Below, one piece after another: positions 58,091-64,000 of a stretch of 64,000 bases of DNA. Below the pieces are notes generated by a model, which saw nothing but the letters and a program-made list of their open reading frames with translations, did not search any database and was not told where the DNA came from. Source of the DNA: Benincasa hispida (Eukaryota > Streptophyta > Magnoliopsida > Cucurbitales > Cucurbitaceae); NCBI RefSeq assembly GCF_009727055.1, contig NC_052353.1:44899734-44963733 (forward strand), in the 5' to 3' direction. A program made the position numbers and the translations under genes. Numbering within the stretch: position 1 is the stretch's first letter; each line of letters starts with the position of its first letter.

Positions 58091-58599
58091 CATAGGGTAG
58101 AACCTGATAGCAATCTCTCCTTATTCAGAAACCAAAGTTGCCAGCTGGTTGGAGATATTGCTTAATTCATGAATGGTGGATTCAACATTTTGAAGAGCTT
58201 CAGCTCTACTCTGCATGTAAATATCTTGTAATGGAACCATCTGTTGCTATTGCTGCTGCTGCTTCAACAACGGTTGACCATCCCCATCCACCCGCTTCCT
58301 GTAAATTTACAAGCAACATAATTTTCATTTCACCACATGATAATAATTTAATTAACTTTGACAGGATTACAGGAAAGTAGATACCAGTATGACCAAAGAA
58401 AAGGATCAAAAGCAAAGAAGCAATATAGCACAACATAATTTTTTAAATATAGGAGCCTATGTGCACTTTCATTAAAACAAGGATAACAGACCCCCCAGCT
58501 TCAGCATGACCAAAGAAATTTTAATTACTTGAAATTTTGGCACAAGCCCCATCGTGACTCCTATGCCCTGTTACTTGAATCTCTACCTTCTTTCCCATC

Positions 58600-60140
58600 T
58601 CCAACTGAACATACAAATCCAGCAAGTTAGACATCCTTAATGTACATATATGCAAATATCCAATATTCGAAAACAGACACTTAAACAGAATCATAGATAA
58701 TCAATTCTACCTGAAAGAGAAGTTCGTATACAAGAATATCCAATATTTCAATATAGACACTTAAAACAAAATCATAGATATGCAACTCACTCTTAACTGA
58801 AAGAGAGGAAAGTCTTCCTTATAGAATAAAGAAAAACATGCAAAGGCAACCGACCAAATTCGCAAGAGAAAAACAACAACAATCCAATGATTGGCAAACA
58901 GATGAACATAAACAATAGCATCTGCTTCTTATGATTACTCATATCATACAACCAAGCACAAAAGTCAATTCAATTCGATTCAACCATATTCTCCTGAGAT
59001 ATTATATTGTAGTGATGATGTCCGTAATCGTGAAAGAAAACAAGACTAAACCACGATCTCAAACATCATTAATTAACCTCTAAGCCCCAACAAATACAAA
59101 TCTTGAAAAACAAATGACAACAAGACTAAACTAACAATCTTAGATTTGCCAATAAGAACAATCAACAAATTGGAGACAACCATTTCTTACACAGTTTTAC
59201 GCCCCTGATTCTCTTGGATAAAGAAAGTGCGTGAAAGTAGAGCAACTTCGAAAATGAATAGATAGAATAAAACCTGGTCGCAAATTACCTATTCTTGAAT
59301 GGCATCTGAAACGCTCTAGATAGAGATTCTGGAAGAAGTCATAACCCTCCGATCTTTATTGCTCTAAATTACATAGAACCCAAACAGTTGTTCGGCACAA
59401 ATCAAAACTTGAAAAGAAAGGAGATGCTGAAAAGAAACATCTACATTTCCATCTAAACATACAAATCCAGCAAGTTAGAAATCCTCGAAGTATGTATACG
59501 CGAATATCCAACATTCGAAGAATAGACACTTGAACAGAATCATAGATATGCAACTCTAACTTAAAGAGAGGAAAATCTTCCTTATAGAATAAAGAAAAGC
59601 ATGCACAGGCGACTAATCAAATTCACAAGAGAAACAACAACAATCCAATTACTGGAAAACCGGATGAACATAAACAATAGTTTTTTATTCTTATGATTCC
59701 TCGTAGCCATACAACCAAGCACAAAAGTCAATTCAATTTTATTAAACCATATTCTCCCTAGATTAAATCGCAAAAAACAAGCCTCCTGATGTCCATAATC
59801 ATGATGAAAGAAAACAAGACTAAACCAAGGATCTTAGACTTCTTTAATTAGCCCCCAAGCAACTCAAATCTTGAAAAATAAATGATAACAAGAGTAAACC
59901 AATGATTTCAGATTTGAGAACGCAATATTACCAACAAGAACTATCAAGCACCATTTCTTACGTGGAGTTTTACGCCTCTGGTTCTCTTGGATAAAGAAAG
60001 TGCGTGAAAGTAGATCAACTTCGAAAATTAAAAGATAGAAGAAAATCTGGTCGCAAAGAACTAGTTCTTGAACGACATCTGACAATTTGACGCTCTAGAT
60101 AGAGATTCCGGAGAAAGACATAGTGAGTACACAAGGGTTT
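58600..60140. repeat. Two long direct repeats inside the CACTA element
   Basis: A unit of roughly 700-850 bases occurs at about 58,600-59,345 and about 59,445-60,115. Shared landmarks in order are AACATACAAATCCAGCAAGT, GAGAGGAAA-TCTTCCTTATA, ACCAAGCACAAAAGTCAATT, GAAAGAAAACAAGACTAAAC, and TTCTCTTGGATAAAGAAAGT followed by the GCTCTAGATAGAGATTC block. A third partial match lies at about 58,720-58,800. No protein is recognisable in either copy. A captured host segment is possible. Confidence 0.75.
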
Positions 60141-60480
60141 CTCCTCTGATCTGTCACAAAACCGAATGATAGCACAAATCAAAACTTGAAAAGAAAGGAG
60201 ATGCTGAAGAATTATAATCGAGATAGGGTTTGGGCGATGCTAAAGAAAGGGGTGGTGAACGGCGCGGCACAGAGATAGGGTTTGGGCGAAGAATGATAAT
60301 CGAGAAGGACACGATAAATTAGGGATATATTATTTAATAAAATAAGAGAAAGAACATTACACCTTTAATGTTGTTTTTAAACCGACATTAAAGCCCATCT
60401 TCAATGTCGGTTTAAAACTGACATTATACATCCAATTTCACTTTTTCCAACCGACATTAAAGTCCGAATTTCTTCTAGTG

Positions 60481-62177
60481 GTACCTGGCTTGATTTTATA
60501 AATCCACTTTGACTGAATGAGTTTCTGATTAGGAAGCCTTGGAACTAATTAGCATGTCTGATTCTTCTGTAACGAGAACAACTCTACTTCCATATCATTC
60601 TTCCATTGTTCCTTCGAATTAGATACAATTGCCTCCTCAAAAGTAAGAGGCTCTGCTTCAATATTGTCAACTGCACAAGTAAGAGCATAAGAAACTAAAT
60701 TAATATAACCATACCTTGTAGGAGCCTACCTCACCCGCTGAGGCCTGTCACGTGTAAGCTGATAGTTTTGTAGATCACTGCTACTTGAGCTTTCTTCATC
60801 GAAAGCTCCCTCATCAATCAAAGTCCTCTGCAGTTAAGGCTGTCTACCATCAGAACTAGATGACTGATCACTGGATTCGCCTGAACTAACTGATGGTCGT
60901 GCTTTAGAATCAATTCTAACCTCTTCCTCAACCTGATCAACTGTCTGTTGTTTCTGCTGCTCTTTGACACGAAATGACATCTCTGCTTCATTAAAGGTCA
61001 CATCTCTACTGATAATATATTTATTTCTGCCCTCTTTCAAGCACCAAAGTTTATATCCTTTTAACACCCTGAGGATAGCCAATAAACATACATTTCAGTG
61101 CCTTCTTATTCAGCTTCCCTTCCTTAACATGAGCATAAGATGAACATCCAAACACTTTGTGATGATCCAAACTTGGAGCTTTTCCTGTCCATATCTCCTG
61201 AGGAGTCTTTAGGCCTGAAGTGGAAAACGGACTCCTATTAATGAGATAACATGATGTTTGGGCAACTTCCCTCCAAAACTTCAAGGGTAATGAAGCATTT
61301 GTCAAGAAACATCTTGTACGCTCCATAATTGTTCTATTAAACCTCTCAGCTAAACCATTCTACTGTGGAGTGTACGTAACAGTGAAATGCTTCGTAATTT
61401 CCTCAGATTTGCAAAATTGATCAAATTTGTGATTCACAAATTCTAAACCGTTGTCTATCCTCAGATACTTTACCTTTCTGCCTGTTTGGTTCTCAACCTT
61501 CTTTTTTCATTCAAGAAATTTCCCAAAAGCTTCATCCTTATGTTTCAGTGGATACATCCATACCATCCTTGAAAAATCATCGATGATCGACATGAAGTAT
61601 CTCGAACCTCCCATAGAAGGTACCTTTGTAGGACCCCACAAATATGAATGAACATAATCAAAAAATTCCTTTGGTATTATGCTTCCCTTTCTCAAACTTC
61701 ACTCTGGTAGACTTTCCCATTATGCAATGTTCACAAAATGAAAGTTCAATGTCTTTTAACTCCTCCAAGAAAATCTTGTTGTGAAAGAGCTTGAAGACTT
61801 CTTTCACTCACATGAGCTAGTCTGTTATGCCATAACATAGACTTATTTGTTTCTTTCCCAGATGCAACAGTAGCACTACCTAAAACTGTAGTACCTTCCA
61901 ACACATAAAGGCCATTCCTCAAGGTCCCCTTCAGCTTAACCAAAGAACCCTTGATAACCTTCATAACTCCATTCTCAGATTTATAAGAATAATTTGTTCT
62001 ATCTAATTCGCCCAGAGAAATTAGATTTCATTTGAGTTCTGGAACATACCTTACATTAGTATGAATTTTGATCATTCCATCATGTGTTGCAATTCAAATT
62101 GACCCAATTCTTTTTACATCACAAGCACTATTATCACCAAGAAAAATTGATCCCCCATCATTTTCCTGAAAGTCAAT
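60481..62177 (-). pseudogene. Element F pol: RT start, integrase, GAG-pre-integrase (broken)
   Basis: Minus strand continuation past the CACTA element. It covers the RT N-terminus (60,481-60,700), an integrase C-terminal part, the piece 61,326-61,051 with AQTSCYLINRSPFS and GCSSYAHVKEGKLNK, and the integrase core. The first catalytic Asp block reads VHSYLWG (Tyr for Asp) near 61,650, and a stop interrupts YTPQ.NGLAERFNR near 61,360. The pre-integrase finger keeps MLWHNRLAHVSERS near 61,830. It is homologous to E at 43,800-45,490. Confidence 0.85.
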
Positions 62178-63774
62178 TGATGACGAGCAGAAATGTACGT
62201 TATCATAGGCTTTTTATTTAGAATTATGAGCGCTGATAATAAGAATATGCGGTGATTATTCTAAGAATTTATGAGAAAATGAGTTTGCATCGACCAGCAA
62301 TGAGAATCTCGGCTAACCCACTATTATGCGTTATTTTGCATCCAATTGTCTATTTTTGTAGCTAATGCAGGAAACGATTCCATGCGGTGAATCTCGTCAT
62401 CGTAGAGGCATCGCATATGCGATCGCATACGTTCGACGCATGGATGTTGCGGCCATTAACCGCATGCGTCCATCGCATAGAGGTTGCGGCTACAGAATAT
62501 AACCATAATAGAGGGATGACCGCAAGGGTGGTGGAATGTGATGATACTCCAGAAACCCAAGCATGAACGCATACCTNNNNNNNNNNNNNNNNNNNNNNNN
62601 NCGAGGTATCAAAAGGCGATGTTGACATTTCACCTACCAAGCCGTTAGCAATAGAGATTCAGAGCAGGTCCATCACGCCGTTAGCAGCAGAAATTCAGAG
62701 AAGGACCATTATGCTGTCGGCGATCAAACTCTATAAATAGAAGCCTTAGATATCCTTTACTTAACCATGTGGCATAGACATATGAAGCATTAGCAAACCA
62801 CATAGCAAACCAACGAGAGGTGTACATTGTGCGAGTGTTGTGAGAAAATCGTATTTGCTTAGTGTGATATTGTAGCAACGCTTGTCTATGAGCTGTCAAT
62901 GGTAGCTAACTGCCCAGGAGGTAAGTGGTTGGAAAATTAAGCAAAATAAGCAGTGTTTCTAGAGATAGGAATATCTTATACAACCATGTTTATATGATTA
63001 CCTTGTCTTATGAGTGCATCATTCATCATTTAGGCATACTTGAGAGAGTAGTCTAAAAACCAAATCTAGGTTTGAGAGAGTTAGATTGGATCGCATAGAC
63101 AAGAATAGAGGCTTAGAGATAAGTTCTATTTGCTATTACACAGCGTATGCGCCCTACAGAGGATATGAAAGTAATGCGGTCACATCGCATACGCCAAGAG
63201 TAGGATATGGTGATATGTGGTCATCTTGTTTATATGTGAGAGCACGTGAGCAAGAATAGAGACATAGACATAAGGCCTATCGACACTATCACATATACAT
63301 CGCATGCGTCATTGTCAAGTGTGTGTAGCATAATCACATAGCTTGCGCTGGTGGGGTTACCCTTGCGATCAAGTTTAGGGATGCGGTGAAGTCATCCCCG
63401 CCATTCTATCTATTTTCTCATGCATTTTATTACGCGTTAACAGTTGCCGTATCTCTACTCCTCACAATCATACTTCCACTGTTTAATTTGTTAGTTAAGA
63501 GTAGGAAGGCGCATAACCTTTAACTTCAATATTTTTTTATTCTTCGCTGCAAAACACATTACCTCATAACATTTAGCTACAAGTTCCTGAGTTCGACCTT
63601 AGATCACTCGGTAAACTTACGATCTCATTATATTGGCGAGAGAGCAAGAAAACTTGTGGCAGGAACACAGTTCATCAAACGCATATTGCATATTCCTTAG
63701 TCCAACGCATGACCTGTGATGCATAGAGAGCGAACAATGAACGCATATTTAGTTACTCTATTTTCCACCCATCA
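62178..63774. mobile_element. Solo LTR nested in element F, perfect TSD, contains an N gap
   Basis: Starts TGATGACGAG and ends CACCCATCA, so its ends are TGATG...CATCA. Flanked by a perfect TCAAT duplication (62,173-62,177 and 63,775-63,779). The uninterrupted sister sequence in E (around 45,500) confirms the empty site. It is rich in GCGAT and GCATA words and shares blocks with the insert at 3,634-4,443, in inverse orientation. No gag or pol. It is long for a solo LTR, and the 25-N gap hides part of it. The frame 62,362-62,640 spans the gap and is not real. Confidence 0.85.
62577..62601. other. Assembly gap (25 N)
   Basis: Run of N inside the solo LTR. The true length of the missing part is unknown. 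Confidence 0.95.
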
Positions 63775-64000
63775 TCAATCAAGAAATCCTGATTAGGAGT
63801 CATGTGAAACGTGCACCCTGAATCCATAATCCAAGCATTCTGAATATCCCTACTGGAGACAATCAAGACCTCTGCTGAATCATACCCATCAGTAACATTT
63901 GTTGCATTAGATTCCTCTGCAAGCTTGTTATTTGATGCTTCCTTGCTCTTATTCTAAAGGTAATTTTTCTTAAAGTGTCCTTCTTTATGACATAGGAAAT
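63775..64000 (-). pseudogene. Element F protease and gag zinc-knuckle region (runs off window)
   Basis: Minus strand, homologous to E at 45,505-45,725: the protease core near 63,825 (WIMDSGCTFHM-type, with the codon for Gly present where E has Arg), then the linker to the gag zinc knuckle at the window edge. Confidence 0.75.

Larger units (their letters stand above)
56226..60480. mobile_element. Non-autonomous CACTA (En/Spm) DNA transposon inside element F
   Basis: Starts CACTAGAAGAAATTC (56,226) and ends GAATTTCTTCTAGTG (60,480), perfect 15-base terminal inverted repeats. Flanked by the 3-base duplication GTA (56,223-56,225 and 60,481-60,483), which is the rule for CACTA elements. Subterminal regions carry many copies of ACCGACATTAAAG in both orientations, the usual transposase-binding array (56,240-56,480 and 60,358-60,470). 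No TNPD/TNPA-like transposase frame is visible in 4,255 bases, so it depends on a relative. The pol text of F continues across once the element and one GTA are skipped. Confidence 0.92.
54076..64000 (-). mobile_element. Element F: second copy of the E copia family, split twice, right end outside window
   Basis: Starts 198 bases downstream of the reductase stop with a 3' LTR (54,076 to about 54,821). Pol follows on the minus strand to the window edge. The last LTR bases and purine tract are missing: at about 54,821 the LTR joins directly to sequence that in E lies 60 bases further in. Pol is interrupted by a CACTA element (56,226-60,480) and a solo LTR (62,178-63,774). The 5' LTR and gag lie beyond 64,000. 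Confidence 0.85.

Noticed and set aside
58138..58436. Open frames inside the CACTA element as a possible transposase
   Set aside because: Only 76-80 codons, on opposite strands over the same bases, with no transposase motif.
62362..62640. 92-codon frame across an N gap
   Set aside because: Nine of its residues come from N, and it lies in a solo LTR.

Overview
This window is a transposon-rich stretch of a flowering-plant nuclear genome, most likely a cucurbit. The basis is AT-rich DNA, spliced host exons, Ty1/copia, Ty3/gypsy and CACTA elements, and gag sequences that I recognise from memory as typical of cucumber, melon and wax gourd repeats. No database search was possible, so the family placement is inference. 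I see no prokaryotic genes, RNA genes or CRISPR arrays. About three quarters of the window is mobile DNA or its debris, and only one host gene is present.

Region 1 (1-24,557) is a nest of copia elements. An old plus-strand element (A) holds three later insertions. D (3,310-8,209) lies in A's leader with a perfect AAGGG target duplication. B (9,892-14,247, minus strand) lies in A's gag with a perfect CCTTC duplication. C (15,703-23,454) lies between A's integrase and reverse transcriptase, with a decayed AACAG/AATGG duplication. Dropping each insertion and one duplication copy puts the flanking gag or pol frame back in register. D itself carries a solo LTR (3,634-4,443) in its 5' LTR. C keeps its LTRs, leader and gag but has no pol. 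B is reduced to one LTR, a leader and an LTR tail. A stops inside RNase H at a small foldback.

Region 2 (24,558-38,440) starts with AT-rich spacer and a 1-kb array of short palindromic TATCA/TGATAG words. Then comes a gag-only Ty3/gypsy derivative (G, 27,834-35,786) with a truncated 5' LTR, a broken gag, about 3 kb of degenerate minisatellites in place of pol, and a 2.3-kb 3' LTR. AT-rich intergenic DNA follows.

Region 3 (38,440-53,877) is the host locus, a five-exon gene of the isoflavone reductase-like / phenylcoumaran benzylic ether reductase family (NmrA-like NADPH-binding reductases of phenylpropanoid metabolism). Exons 1-3 are open and in phase. Exons 4 and 5 carry several single-base shifts, so as assembled it is a pseudogene. 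Introns have swollen the locus to 15 kb: intron 2 holds an antisense copia element (E) and an antisense solo gypsy LTR with a perfect ATGAC duplication, intron 1 holds a thrice-repeated module and a MITE, and intron 3 holds another MITE.

Region 4 (54,076-64,000) is a second copy of the E copia family (F, minus strand), running off the right edge. F's pol is split by a 4.26-kb non-autonomous CACTA element (56,226-60,480, GTA duplication). Its protease region is split by a solo LTR (62,178-63,774, TCAAT duplication) of the same family as the solo LTR inside D. Two N gaps are present (22,811-22,825 and 62,577-62,601); the first is flanked by a duplicated segment that looks like an assembly artefact.
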